The notes beneath the pieces were generated by a model, which worked only from the letters and a program-made list of their open reading frames with translations, was not told where the DNA came from and did no database searches. A stretch of DNA of 64,000 nt, from NCBI GenBank assembly GCA_000750105.3, contig JPHH03000029.1, positions 124,001-188,000 of the forward strand, read 5' to 3'. This document shows positions 20,411-31,682 of this stretch, one piece after another. The DNA comes from Tolypocladium sp. Sup5 PDA-1. Its lineage: Eukaryota; Ascomycota; Sordariomycetes; Hypocreales; Ophiocordycipitaceae. The position numbers and the translations under genes were made by a program. How positions within the stretch are numbered: position 1 is the stretch's first letter; the number at the start of each line of letters is the position of its first letter.

Positions 20411-21208
20411 ATGGGGCGACTCCTCCAGGCTTCGAGGTCGGCTCGTCCCGAACCCACCCACGCCAGGACCTCCGTTCTCACATCATCACGTGGCTGCCCG
20501 TCCAATACTTATCAGGAGCCGGAGTCAGTCCATGACAGAGAACCAGAGAAGAGCAGAACCATCAACCCTGGCTCTAAACCACCGACTTCGACGAGCCCGC
20601 TGCAGCCATCAGCATATTCCAAGGAGCTCGTGTCACAAGTTACAACATCAAGGCTCGACTCTCGAGTACCACCCATACTCCCAACCACATCATCCAAGGC
20701 ACCCGCACAACCAACCATGCCTGAGAACCTGCGACACCGGCTAGGGAAATCTCAGGTCGAGGCACAACGAGATGATGCCCGGATTGAAGCAATACTTGAA
20801 CACGAAAGACAGATAGCAGCCCGCTGGGACGCCGGTTTCACGGCCTTCCGCAATGGCTGGCGAGCGCCAGAAATACGCCGACCGGTCCTCATTAGGCCCG
20901 ACGGCCCTTTGTCATCGCGAGAGCAGCTGCAAGATCTCGTTGGCGGCCCTGATTTGCCAGACCCTATGACCACGACGATGTACGAGCCTGCTGGCTTCGA
21001 TAGACCAGGTGAACCTAGGGATGGAACTATACCCGAAGAGGTCCAGATTTGCGATATCAACTTGGAACAACAAGAGAAGCTCAAAGAACTCGCGGAGGTT
21101 ACGGACTTCCGGGACTGTGTATTGTTTCACGGCAACGAACGCTATGTTATCAAGGTGGTGTCAATTAAAGAACAGGGAAAACACGGCGAAGCGGACAAGG
21201 AGCCATAA
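20411..21208 (+). CDS. Hypothetical protein
   Basis: This is an open frame of 265 aa with no recognised domain. The first ~100 residues are Ser/Pro/Thr-rich and likely disordered. The C-terminal part is more ordered: an Arg/Glu-rich helix (VEAQRDDARIEAILEHERQI), ARWDAGFTAFRNGWR, GPLSSREQLQDLVGGPDLPD and a final segment FRDCVLFHGNERYVIKVVSI. The start is uncertain: another in-frame ATG lies at 20318, inside the flank of the duplication, and MPENLRHRLGK (20717) is a downstream option. It may be lineage-specific. The composition looks coding in its second half, but no intron or family evidence supports it. Confidence 0.45.
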   Translation: MGRLLQASRSARPEPTHARTSVLTSSRGCPSNTYQEPESVHDREPEKSRTINPGSKPPTSTSPLQPSAYSKELVSQVTTSRLDSRVPPILPTTSSKAPAQPTMPENLRHRLGKSQVEAQRDDARIEAILEHERQIAARWDAGFTAFRNGWRAPEIRRPVLIRPDGPLSSREQLQDLVGGPDLPDPMTTTMYEPAGFDRPGEPRDGTIPEEVQICDINLEQQEKLKELAEVTDFRDCVLFHGNERYVIKVVSIKEQGKHGEADKEP

Positions 21209-23261
21209 GGATGCCGACTCGGGAGCTGCGTGCCAGACTGAATCATGGCCCCAAATATTGTCCCTTGGAGCGGAGGTTTCGTCGGCCGAATGCAAATCTG
21301 CAGCGGAGGGGGATGTCGATATATGGGTGGCACGTTGGATTGGTAACTGAAGACGGTCGGATCATGGTGAAGGTCTTCTTGGCCTGGGGTGTTGCTAGTT
21401 GGGCAAGTGGGCCAGTGCACACTGTGGTACCAAGGAGAAGTGTTTAGTCGGGGGTGACGCATCCTTGGGTCCTGAGCGTTGGCTTTCATTCTTCTTCTTT
21501 TCCCTACGAAACACGTTCATTTTACGCTGTCATGTTGCGTGGGAGCGTGCATCGTGAAGAGTTTGTGGTGCATTACTTCGTACTTCGTATTCGTACACGG
21601 TCCCTGTTCCACTACTACAGAGCAGCGATGGTGCCATCTCTGCTCACGCCAACATGGCAGCCTCTGATGGTAATCCTTACAAATCACTTAATGCGTACTC
21701 CGTAAAATGTGTATCATGCCAGCTTCTAACGTCAGGAATGGTGAAAGTCGTTGTAGGTACGGAGTAATGCAGCCCATCAAGTCAGTGTCGCCATCAGTAG
21801 GCCTTGGGGGGATGCGACTCCACTGTTAGCCGCTGGGGGAACCCCCTTGCCCCCGCTGAACGGGCATCAAGCATTGTCATCTTGTCATCTTGTCATCTCC
21901 AACTCAAGCTTCGGTTGACTAACCATTCTTAGGCTACATGAGTATGCAAAGGACAGACATTCAAACCGTTGGTAGACATCACCATATCTCACATGACACA
22001 TCTAGCTATTCGCGCAGGACGTTGCAGCGAAAACGAGGTGCCGCCAGCGTGCGTAATGCTCTCCATGCGCCGCCCAACAGTCATTTCGTCCCGGACCTCC
22101 AATTGGGCGCCGAATGAGTTGCGGATGATTACAAGATGCGCCCGTGAAGCGGAGACGGGACAGGCGGAGCATCACCAAGGCCCCGTTGGACGCCAGCACT
22201 GGTGACATTGACGACGTAGGCCTGCGGCATGGGCTTGAGATGGTTGGGTCACAGAGACGTCTTCTTCTCCAGTGACATGCGAGACGGACGGACAACGGAT
22301 GGCTAGTAGGCCAGCTGCAAAAGCAGCCCGCGTGTCGTCGCCTGGGGCGGAAACCAAATTGTTGTATGGATGTACTTCGTACGAGTGCTGAACCTCGTAG
22401 TGGGAGAACAACTTGCAAGGGCCCAGGGTCTTTCACATGCATCAGGATTCCGTATTCCGGAGCACCTCGCGTGCCCACATTGAGCGTGCACTCCGTACAA
22501 ACGCCAGGCACCCGCGGCCCTAGGTTTTTGAAGAAGCAAATGCCACGAAACACCGAATAAGAATGCCTACAGACTAGACAACCCGCATCTCAGTTGAAGA
22601 ATCCATCCATCATTCTGTACGGAGTACTGTGAACAGAGGCATCCGCCGAGCACATCAGGCCGGTCCAATCAAATCGCTCCAGCAGCCGGATTGGGACGCG
22701 TCGGTTGAAATGGCGGGGGGGCTTTGCCTCGGTCGGCAGCTGCAATGGACTCGACCCAGCCCACTGCACCTGCTAATCTGCTGCAGCGCACCGATTGAGA
22801 ACTGCCAGGGCCGCCCAGAGGCCTCGGCTCTCCCCCTGTCGCTGTCGCTGGCACTGCACCTCAACACCTCCAGCTCCATCATAATTGCGTCGCAACCCAA
22901 CTCCTACAGCCAACAGCACCCGGCGAGCGTCACCATTCCACCAGCGCTCACTCTCGACTCCGCCAGCTCCTCGCCAGGGATACACGCTCCTCGCTCCGGG
23001 TGGCGGCACGAGTCTCCCTTCAATAGCATTGGGCCTTTGTGTGAACTGCTATCCCATCGATCCACCACTTTTTGACTTGGGGATCGATCCCCTGCCGCAC
23101 GTGCTGGTGCCGAATCGCGTCGCTGCATCGGTGGGATGACGACGCAATAACGGCCTCGCCCCGAGCTTCCTCCTCCTTGCCAGACGATACGTGCCGTTTT
23201 CGACCAGGACTCGCCCTTGCACACATTTGGGTGCCGAGCTGCTCCCAGCACAACCGCCACC
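21209..23261. other. 2-kb intergenic region rich in TACGGAGTA/TACTTCGTA words
   Basis: I see no gene. Short words TACTTCGTA, TACTCCGTA and TACGGAGTA occur at least six times (21584-21599, 21696-21704, 21757-21766, 22373-22382, 22491-22498, 22617-22627). There is a three-copy TTGTCATC repeat at 21874-21897. The right end is the promoter and leader of ATG37. Confidence 0.55.
21874..21897. repeat. TTGTCATC triplicate
   Basis: Three perfect consecutive copies of an 8-base unit lie in gene-free sequence. Confidence 0.9.
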
Positions 23262-24256
23262 ATGGCCGACTCCGTGGGTGCGTGCGCTCTCATAGCTGAC
23301 CTCCGCCGCGCGTGGCATGGAATGCTGACTTGGCGTGTGCACAGATCGAGTCTTCGTCCATGCGCTCAACACCGTGAAGAAGATACCCAAGACCGGCGCG
23401 TCGCGACCGCCCCCGTCCGACCGCCTCCGTCTGTATGGCCTCTACAAGCAGGCCATGGAGGGGGATGTCGATGGCGTCATGGAGCAACCGACGGCCGGAC
23501 CGGGGCTGACCGCCGAAGAGCTGCAGCGGGAGCGCGACAAGTGGGATGCGTGGAACTCCCAAAGGGGACTGAGCCGTACCGAGGCCAAGCGGAGATATGT
23601 CGAAGCGCTCATCGAGACGATGCACCGATATGCGACAACGTCGTAAGGCTGACCCTCGTTGATGAGCCGAGCCCAGAGCGCGAACTAGCTGACACGGAGC
23701 ATCTAGGGATGCGACCGAGCTCGTTACCGAACTAGAATTCGTCTGGAACCAGATCAAGCACAACTCTCCCAGCTCCTCCGACTCGTCTCCCAAGGCCGTC
23801 GGCTCCGCGGGGGCACCGCGCCAGTTTCAACAGCCGATGAGCGGCAGCGAGGGCCCCATGAGGATTCTCAGCCCCATGAGCGAGCAAGACGAGGCCGAGT
23901 TGCGATCCCAGCGGCAGATGGACCTCGAAGATGACGCCGCAGTGGATATCGGGCGGGCTAGCCGGTGGCAGAGGAAGATGGAGCGCGCCATCACCAAACT
24001 GTCGGCCGAGGTTGCCGCGCTGCGAGAGCAGATCACGACGGGGAGGGAATGGAAATCAAAAAAGGAGCGGAGCTTCCCCGCGTGGCTGGGCTGGGTGGCT
24101 TGGCTCGTCTTGAGGCATCTCGTCGTCGACTGTTTCATCCTTGCCCTCATCCTGCTATGGATGCGGAGACGCAAAGACCGGCGCCTGGAGGATCTGGTGA
24201 GGGCGGCCCTGAAGATTGTCAGAGAATACGTCCGGAAGGTCCTCCCGTCTAGGTGA
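23262..24256 (+). CDS. ATG37: Acyl-CoA-binding pexophagy receptor-type protein Atg37
   Basis: The exons are 23262-23277 (only 16 nt), 23345-23642 and 23707-24256, giving 287 aa. Residues ~5-105 are an acyl-CoA-binding domain with SVDRVFVHALNTVKKIP, PPSDRLRLYGLYKQAMEGDV (the ligand-contacting Y-x-L-Y-K-Q-A) and DKWDAWNSQRGLSRTEAKRR. A disordered Ser-rich linker and a coiled-coil segment (RKMERAITKLSAEVAALREQ) follow. A single hydrophobic segment (WLVLRHLVVDCFILALILLW) and a basic tail come last. This layout matches Atg37/ACBD5, tail-anchored peroxisomal membrane proteins that bind acyl-CoA and promote pexophagy. The first intron's donor (GGTGCGT) was chosen because it joins G to ATCGAG, restoring SVDRVF. 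Confidence 0.87.
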
Positions 24257-25237
24257 AGGGTCAGCCACGACGTCGTCCAGATGAACGCCACCCCATACGG
24301 CCGGTCGAGTGTGTCGTTGGGCAACCACGGCGCCGCGCCAGTCCCTTGAGTCTGTGCGCCTCGGGGCAGGTTACACGCCTCGAGCCCAATGCACCAAACC
24401 GATGCGTGCAATCCTGCCTCACCGAGTACGCGGTGCATCATGTCATTGCCTGCGCGGTGAACGTGGGCAGCCCGGTACATTTGCACAGCGGGAACCAACT
24501 GGACAGCCTACCCGCGTCCTTGCAACCTGCAACCTGCAAGTTGTGGGTTGCAAACAGAGGCAACGCGCGGCTCTGCACAAAATATCGACAGATTGGCTTG
24601 ATAAAGCCGAGAGGAAGAGGCGCCAACCAGGTTGTCAGGATATTGCACCAAAGTAGGTGTGCCTTCGGGCCTTGATGTGCTGCGGCTATTCACTATGTTT
24701 AAAGATTAAGGTCCAATCTATGTACGACCACGCGGCCTTGGTGCCGCATTTGGCGAGCTTGGATATTAGAAGTTGCATGTAGGATAGACTTGTAGGCTGT
24801 CAAGGTCGCTCAAACTGTCGGACAACTCGCGCCGCAATTCTAGTGTGAAAGCCATCGTGACCTCATCGCGGCCATCGTTGGTTGGTAAAGGGATGCTTTG
24901 TCTATGCGGTACGAATCGTTGCATTGGACGCGCGATGTTGTGGCTTGTCTGCGGTTGTGTTCTGGAGCGGGTACCTACGCCAGTCGGTTCTTCTTCACGG
25001 CGCGTCTCGAAGCACACGACCTAGCCTCATTTTCATCGCCTTGGGCAAACTCACAGCTTGCAAACACCGCCGGTGACTTGCACATCCACGCTGGGGCAGC
25101 GCCGCAATCTTCATCTCCTTTCCATCTCGACACCAAAATACCGATACAAGGCCAAGGCCTCCTTTAGGGCCCGCCAACTCGACCGGCAAGCTATAGTCGG
25201 ACCTGCGCAATCCCTTGCCGTGACGTGCATCGCCATC
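24257..25237. other. Intergenic between ATG37 and Asn-rich gene
   Basis: No gene is seen. The stretch holds a short inverted repeat (TTGCAACC...GGTTGCAA, 24520-24553, 18-nt loop) overlapping a TGCAACC direct repeat. Confidence 0.55.
24520..24553. repeat. Inverted repeat TTGCAACC / GGTTGCAA
   Basis: Eight-base perfect arms are separated by 18 nt. It is too short and isolated to call a terminator or element end. Confidence 0.7.
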
Positions 25238-25891
25238 ATGAGTGACCCTCACAAACGCCCTCACGGCCAACCCCAACCACCACCACCAGCGCCACAGCAG
25301 CAACAACCCGACGACCAAGCACCCATCCCGCTTCTCCAATCCCTCGCGCCCTCCATCTTCGTCCCCATAGCCGACGACCTCGCCGCCAGGCCCTTCGTCC
25401 CGCCCGCCAACGCCATCGCCCGCCTCAACGCCATCCTCGCCGCCCTCGACGCCCACGCCGTCCACGTGCGCTCCAACATGCTCGCCCTGGTGCGCCGCGA
25501 GTGCGTCCGCATCCTGCGCGAGGTCACCGCCGCAGAGGACAATATCAACAGCACCAACAGCAACAACAGCAACAACAGCAACAACAACAACAGCAGCAAC
25601 GAGCAGCAGCACCCTCCGCAGAAGCAGCGCGCAGAGGGCGACATGGCCGCCATGATCGCCAACATGCAGGCGCCGCACGACCCCAGCAAGGACGACAACA
25701 ACGCCGAGATCCCGCCCCCGGACTTCTCGCGCGTCCAGCCCGCCAGCGTGCGCGAGGAGGCCACCAGGGACCTCATGGCGTCCGTGTCGCGCGCGCTCAG
25801 CGAGCTCAGGGGCTTCGACGCGCACATCGCCGGCAACAGGGCCTTGTACGAGCAGGCGCTCAAGCGGGAGATCGAAAGCGAGGCCCAGTAG
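25238..25891 (+). CDS. Asn-rich helical protein of unknown function
   Basis: This single-exon gene encodes 217 aa. A Pro/Gln-rich start is followed by a well-conserved-looking helical segment (IPLLQSLAPSIFVPIADDLA, then NAIARLNAILAALDAHAVHV). A run of Asn/Ser encoded by a CAA/AAC repeat (about residues 103-124) comes next. A second helical segment closes the protein (REEATRDLMASVSRALSELR, GFDAHIAGNRALYEQALKRE). Two amphipathic helices joined by a low-complexity loop suggest a subunit of a helical-bundle complex, but I do not recognise the family. Codon choice is strongly C/G-ending, so the gene itself is credible. Confidence 0.65.
   Translation: MSDPHKRPHGQPQPPPPAPQQQQPDDQAPIPLLQSLAPSIFVPIADDLAARPFVPPANAIARLNAILAALDAHAVHVRSNMLALVRRECVRILREVTAAEDNINSTNSNNSNNSNNNNSSNEQQHPPQKQRAEGDMAAMIANMQAPHDPSKDDNNAEIPPPDFSRVQPASVREEATRDLMASVSRALSELRGFDAHIAGNRALYEQALKREIESEAQ
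25546..25612. repeat. CAACAG/AAC trinucleotide-type repeat inside CDS
   Basis: An imperfect run of CAA, AAC and CAG triplets codes for the Asn/Ser/Gln tract. It is a likely site of length variation between strains. Confidence 0.85.
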
Positions 25892-26266
25892 TACAGGGCC
25901 CGACAGCAACCTTCTCTCCCGTTGTCGAGCTTGCCCAGACTCAGACCGGAGTCGCGTCGTCCCGCCTAAGTCCTCGGACTAGACATACCAGCTCTCTCAG
26001 ATACACCTGCGTCACACGTGTACGGAGCTTGGACATGCAGCACCATAGACGCGCTCAACGGGCTACCACGCCGGAAGAGCACCGGCCTCGCAGTCACCCG
26101 CAGATGGCCAGACGAACCACACGTTGGGTGATAGACATCAGCTTGGCAAAATTATTTACCCTCAACCACCACCTCCAGTCCGACATACTATATGTACAAA
26201 ATCACCCCCGACACCGCCAACAACGCAAGGGAATTCTTGTTCTATTTTGGTACAGCCATCATCGCC
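25892..26266. other. Convergent intergenic region
   Basis: This is the 3' flank of the Asn-rich gene (+) and the complex I gene (-). Nothing else is seen. Confidence 0.6.
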
Positions 26267-28799
26267 TTATACCCCGTACGCAATCTGGCCCATGGGCTTA
26301 TCCTCCTCCATACCCGGAGCCATTAGGTTTGTCCTCGGGTCTCCCGTAGCCTTGGCAGCCGAGCAGCGAGCCATCGTTGGTGAGCTGGAAGCAACGAGTC
26401 AGCATGGGTAATGATGAGGGATTCGGGGGGGTAGCGCGCCACATACCTTCTGGAGATAACGTCTGTGAAATAAAAGTTGTCAATAACCTTCTTCAGCGGC
26501 GACCCGCTGGCCTTTGATCCCTTGTTCTGGTCCACCAGCTGGACCTTGCTCAGTTGCCGCAGAGCGACGGGCTCAACCACGTCGTAGGCCGCCAGGGCAG
26601 GGCTGATCTCCACCATGCGGTCCCGGACGGCAGCGACATCATCGTACGCCAGAGGGGCTCCCAAGAACTCGCTGGCTGCCCGGAGAATCTTCCAGTCGGT
26701 CCGCGCAGCGCCGGGCAGGGAGGTGGCAGCGCGCGTCATCTGTACCCGTCCCTCGGTGTTGACGTAGGTACCCGCCTTCTCGGTGTAGGCAGCGCCGGGC
26801 AGGATGATGTCGGCGATCTGGGCACCCCGGTCACCGTGGTGGCCCTGGTAGACAACAAAGGCGTCCTTGGGGATGTCCGCCTCGTTGAAGTCGTCAGCTC
26901 CCAGCAGCCAGACGAACTTGGGCTTGGTCTCGGCAACAGTCGTCGACGGGGTCACGAAGCCGACCTCGAAGGCGCCAGCCCTCGAAGCTTCCCTTTGAAG
27001 AACGTTGTAGCCATCCCACTCCTCGGTCATGAAGTTGGCCGAGTTCTTATCAACAAAAGCACCAACAGTCTCGTAGAAGGCCTTGGCATCGGCGTGGTCC
27101 GTAACACCAGAGCCCACAATGATCATGGGCTTCTTGGCGGCCTGGAGCTTCTTGCCGAACGGTCCGGCCAGGGCCTTCTTAAGCGCGGCGTGGTCGGTTC
27201 CAAGGTGCTCAAACTCAAAGGTCGAGTCCCAAGTCTCGCCAACGACGCCAATCTCAAGATCGGAGCGGAGCCACTGTTTCCGGATGCGGGCGTTCAGGAC
27301 GGCAGCCTCGTGGCGAGGGTTGCTTCCCACGATCAAGATGCAGTCCGAGTCCTCAATGCCCCAGATCCGAGAGTTGAACAGGTAGTTTGATCGCACATCG
27401 ACACCGTGGGCAAGAGGCTGGCTGCCAGTGGGGGTATCCAGGGCGAGGTTATCAGAGCCCAGCTTGTTGGCCATGTCCTTGGCAACGACAAGAGACTCGA
27501 CCTCGGTAAGGGCACCAGAGATGATCTTGAATTCGTTGCCCTGGGGCTTCTTCTGCTCCCAAGCCCTGGCCACCTCGGTCAGTGCCTCCTCCCAGTCAGC
27601 AGGCTCAAACTTGCCCTCCCGCCGGACCAGGGGCATAGTCAGTCGCTGTGTCTTGAGACCGTCGCAGGCGAATCGGGTCTTGTCGTTGATCCACTCCTCG
27701 TTCACGTCGTCGTTGAGGCGGGGAAGAACGCGCATCACCTCGAGGCCTCGCGAGTCGACGCGGATGTTGGAGCCCAAACCATCGAGGACATCAATCGACT
27801 CGGTGTGCTTCAGCTCCCAGGGACGGGCCCGGAAAGCGTACGGCTTGGATGTGAGGGCACCGACGGGGCAGAGGTCGATGACGTTTCCGGAAAGCTCAGA
27901 GTCCAGGTTCTTCTCGAGATAGGTACCGATTTGCAGGTCGTTGCCACGGCCGGTGGAGCCGAGCTCAGGAGCACCGGCAATGTCGTTGGCGAATCGGACG
28001 CACCGCGTGCAGTGGATGCATCGGTTCATCGACGTCTTGATCAGCGGTCCAATGTTCTTGTCCTCCACAGCTCGCTTGCCGCCAATCTCGTGGAACCGGC
28101 CTCGGTCGGCGCCGTATCGCATGGACTGGTCCTGGAGATCGCACTCGCCACCCTGGTCGCAGATGGGGCAGTCGAGGGGGTGGTTGGCGAGCAGAAACTC
28201 CATGACACCCTCGCGAGCCTTGTGAGTGAGCGGTGAGTTCGTCTTGACCACCATGCCGGGCTGCACCGGCCAGGCGCAAGAGGCCACAGGCTTCGGGGCC
28301 TTTTCCACCTCGACCAGGCACATACGGCAATTGCCAGCAATCATGAGTTTCCTGCGGGCATTGTTAGGATCGGTTCGGCAGGGCGGGATCTGTAGAGGCT
28401 TCGTACTCATGGTAGCAGTATCTAGAGCATTGTCAGTCAGCGGTTGCTATTTGGACCTGGGTCTCCGGGCGTTGTAGGGTGCTGTTGACGTACCTGGGGA
28501 TGGTAACCCCGGCCTTTTCGCAAGCCTGAATCAGAGCAGAGCCAGCTGCCTCGGTATCAGCAACAACATTCGCCAAAGCTTCCCAGACGCCACGGCATAC
28601 CTTCGATCGAGACCTTCTTTCCATCTAGCACCGTGTTAGCCCATCTCGAACGCTCAATGGCTGCGCGGACCCAGGAATACTCACCAACTGTCAATTCGAC
28701 CTCCGCCTGGCGCTGCGGCGTCGTCGCGAAGGCCCGCGAGGCGTTGGCGGCCCGCCTGCCTGTCCGCCAAGCCGAACGTGCCAGAGACTGTCGGAGCAT
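26267..28799 (-). CDS. NUO78: NADH:ubiquinone oxidoreductase 78 kDa subunit (NDUFS1)
   Basis: The exons are 28685-28799, 28601-28624, 28494-28545, 28407-28421 (15 nt), 26447-28351 and 26267-26384, giving 742 aa. It starts with a mitochondrial presequence (MLRQSLARSAWRTGRRAANA). The N-terminal ferredoxin domain has cysteines at about 66, 77, 80 and 94 (C-x10-C-x2-C-x13-C, the 2Fe-2S cluster). HPLDCPICDQGGECDLQDQ and CIHCTRCVRFAND with CPVGALTSKPYA hold the two 4Fe-4S clusters. The molybdopterin-oxidoreductase-like C-terminal region follows. The last exon gives the conserved end SSPTMARCSAAKAT and MGQIAYGV. The protein is the largest subunit of the electron-input arm of complex I. The micro-exon is needed to supply YCYH, including the first cluster Cys. 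Confidence 0.95.
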
Positions 28800-29348
28800 C
28801 GTGTCGCCTTGACGGAGTAAAGGGGATGGGCGATGCAGTTCGCTGCGGCGAAATAAAGGCTCAGTCGTTGCCCTCTGGAGAGAACTGGCTCGTCGGGTGG
28901 GTGGGAAGCTTAGTGCGCCAAACAGCGGATTAATTTACATGCTCGCTGATTGGCTGGCCGCCTTCGGCGTCTGCCTGAGGCCACCACTACCCCGTGCGGC
29001 CCATTATATCCTCACCAGAATTTGCAGGCAGCGGAGCTGGCCCTTTTCTCTTCCCTACATAATTGTACCCGAGCACATTTTATTGTAGGTGAGCTTGAGC
29101 AACGCGCCTCTCGTGGGCGCGCTGCTTCAGTCGAGTCTTCCTCTATCTTGTGCTCTAGAGCAAACCTTACGCCGATTATGGAAGCATGGGAGAGTAACTA
29201 AACTCGATGAGCGCTGCCTCTTACCGCCGGTCGTAACATTTCATGCTCAGTTGCCCCGTTCCTGTCTGGGAATTGGGTCAATTGTTCTATCGTCTCTCGT
29301 ATCGTGTAGCTGAAAGGGCTTCGCGCATCATGGCAAGTCATACACGCC
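28800..29348. other. Promoter of complex I 78 kDa gene and 3' flank of SelO
   Basis: Nothing coding is seen. The two flanking genes are on the same strand. Confidence 0.6.
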
Positions 29349-31372
29349 TCACGAGCTGCAGCTGCACTGCAAGGCTCGCTCGGTCCGCGGCACATCACCA
29401 ACCCACCTCTCCTCTTCCTCGGCATCGCCTTTCCATGCCACGCCATTGAATGCCTTGCCGTCCCATTCCTCCTCAAACGGGTTGAGCGCCATGTGCATGA
29501 TGCGGTCCAAGACATCCCGCTCGCCGTCTTTCTCGACGCGTCGGATAACCTCGTCCAAGATCCAGCCTCGGGGAACAAAGTTGGGGTTGACGCTCTTCAT
29601 GGCCTGGATTCGCTCCTCATCAGTACCATCCTTCCAGTCCTCCGTCACACGCGCGCGCCACTTCTCCAGCCAGGTGGCGAGCTGTTCCCGAGCTCCTCCG
29701 TCGCCAACAGATTTCGGTGCGCCTTCCTTGTGGAAGAATACCGAGGCCGTTTCTTTCCTGGCCGCTGGTGTGGAAATGTCATCCAACTTGATGCCGCTCA
29801 GCCGGCGGAAGAAGTGGTTGAAATCCAGCTCCAGGGCCTCCATTGTGTCGAGGCCCGAGCTGAACAGCTCATCGAAATCCGACTCTTTGAACTGCCGCAG
29901 ACCCAGCCGGGCAGTCATCAGTCTCTTGTATTCTTCCAGGAACGTGGCCTTGTATTCCTCGCCCGCCTGGGTGATGAGCTTCTCGGCGCGGGCAATGATG
30001 CCGTCCTCCTGTCCCTCTTTGACGCCCTCGGAGACAAAGGTAGGATCGTCGACTTGGGATCCCATGCCCATCAATTCACCGATTGCTTCTCCGAATCGCA
30101 CGAGATTCCACCAGATGATGGTTGGCTGGTTCTTGTAGCTGTATCGTAGCATGTGGTCGTCGTGGTTCGGGGTATAAGCCGGGTCGAAGTTGTCCATGAA
30201 GGCAAAGGGGCCAAAGTCTATCGACAGGCCATAGATTGACGTATTATCGGTATTCTGCCAAGCTTGTCAGCCCGGCGCCAGGCGAATGTGAATTTTGGGG
30301 GTTGTCAACGTACCAAGACGCCGTTCATGAAGCCATACGCCTGCCAGGCGGCTACAGTTCTGGCATTTCGCCTCACAATTTCTCGGTACAACCGCGTGAA
30401 CCTATTCTCTGCTACGTCGTCGGGGCCTTGGACGTCTTTGGCGTCGATTCCACGCTTTGGAGCCGGCGATTCGCCAGGCTTGTCTGGATCGTCCAGCCGC
30501 CCGGGTAAAGTCTCCCAGCCGCCAAGGGGATCTTCCGCGATATATGTCGCAAGTTTTCTTATGAGGTCTCGGTCCCCTCTGGCGCGTAGAATATCAAAGT
30601 TGCCCAGCCGCAGCCAGGACTGCGCAAATCGCAAGACTATCGCGCCGGGCTCGATGCTCTCTCGCAAGACTTTCGTGTGCGGCAGCAGCGTGAGCGACAG
30701 CGCTCGGGTGCTTGGGATCTTGAGTGCGTTGAGCGCCTCGGAAACGACAAACTCTCGGATGCTTGATCGAAGGACGGCCTTGCCATCGGCGAATCGGGAG
30801 TAGGGTGTCAGCCCGGCGCCCTTCAGCTGCAACTCGTACCGCGTCCCGGATACCGGGTTCGTCGTCTCGAAGAGCGATATGGCCCTCCCGTCGCCGAGCT
30901 GGCCAGCCCACTGGCCGAACTGGAAGCCTCCGTAGCACTGCGCCCAGGGATAGCCGCCTTCTAGCTTCTCCTCGTCCCAGCCGTAAAGCTTGTTGCCCGC
31001 CACGAGCTGGCGGAAGTCCTCGGTCTTCTCCTCGCCCGCCAGTATGCCCAAGTCGCGCAACGCTGCCGGGCTCACGGCGAGAAGCTCCGGGTCCTTTTGC
31101 TGCTCGGGCCGGACCCATGTGAACAGGGCATTGCGCACCTGTCGCGGCGTGATGTGGTCTCGCGGGGTTTTATGTGACTCGGCCGGGGTCGGAAAGACGG
31201 AATCCGGCGGCAGCGACTGTGTGAAGCGCCACGACTTGGGCAGGTCCTTCAACGACGCGCCTTCGTACTGCCCTCGGGCTGCGCTTGTTGAGAGGTTGGC
31301 CGCGGCCATGACTGCTCGGGTTCGGGTTCGGAATCGTGGGGTAGCTCGTTGGAGAGCTATGCGGTACAGCAT
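29349..31372 (-). CDS. FMP40: SelO / Fmp40 mitochondrial protein AMPylase
   Basis: The exons are 30314-31372 and 29349-30254, giving 654 aa from this start. The start at 31372 opens a good presequence (MLYRIALQRATPRFRTRTRA); in-frame ATGs at 31423 and 31537 would extend it. SelO motifs include WAQCYGGFQFGQWAGQLGDG, YELQLKGAGLTPYSRFADGK, VLRSSIREFVVSEALNAL, MNGVLNTDNTSIYGLSIDFG and PFAFMDNFDPAYTPNHDD. These form the inverted pseudokinase fold that transfers AMP to Ser/Thr/Tyr of mitochondrial proteins in redox control. The protein ends QCSCSS, with Cys where vertebrate SelO has selenocysteine. One intron (30255-30313) joins GVL to NTDNTS. Confidence 0.9.
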
Positions 31373-31682
31373 CAACGGCGGCTGAGCGGCTGTCGAGAAG
31401 CAGGACCGGCTGATACAATTCATGAAAAAGGAGAGGCAAGGCTGATCGGGCCGCGCATCGTCGATCAGATAATTCGTTCCGTGGACCCCAGGTGGCAACC
31501 GGATGACTGTTAGCCAACGGGGCCGAGGCGTTGACATCACCAAAACGGAAACGGGAGCTACTCTGACCCCACATATCCGTACCCGGGACAGCGGATTGCG
31601 CCACCAGCCTGTGCGCGTCTCTCATCCACGGACATCTTCCAGCATCTGTTCGTCCTCGGCGTCGCAACAATGGCTGTATTTT
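31373..31682. other. Intergenic / SelO leader
   Basis: The region stays open in the SelO frame with two further ATGs (31423, 31537) but has no motif support. Otherwise nothing is seen. Confidence 0.5.

Noticed and set aside
26554..28236. Two long plus-strand frames opposite the complex I 78 kDa gene
   Set aside because: Mirror frames of a conserved gene, with no domain or start context.
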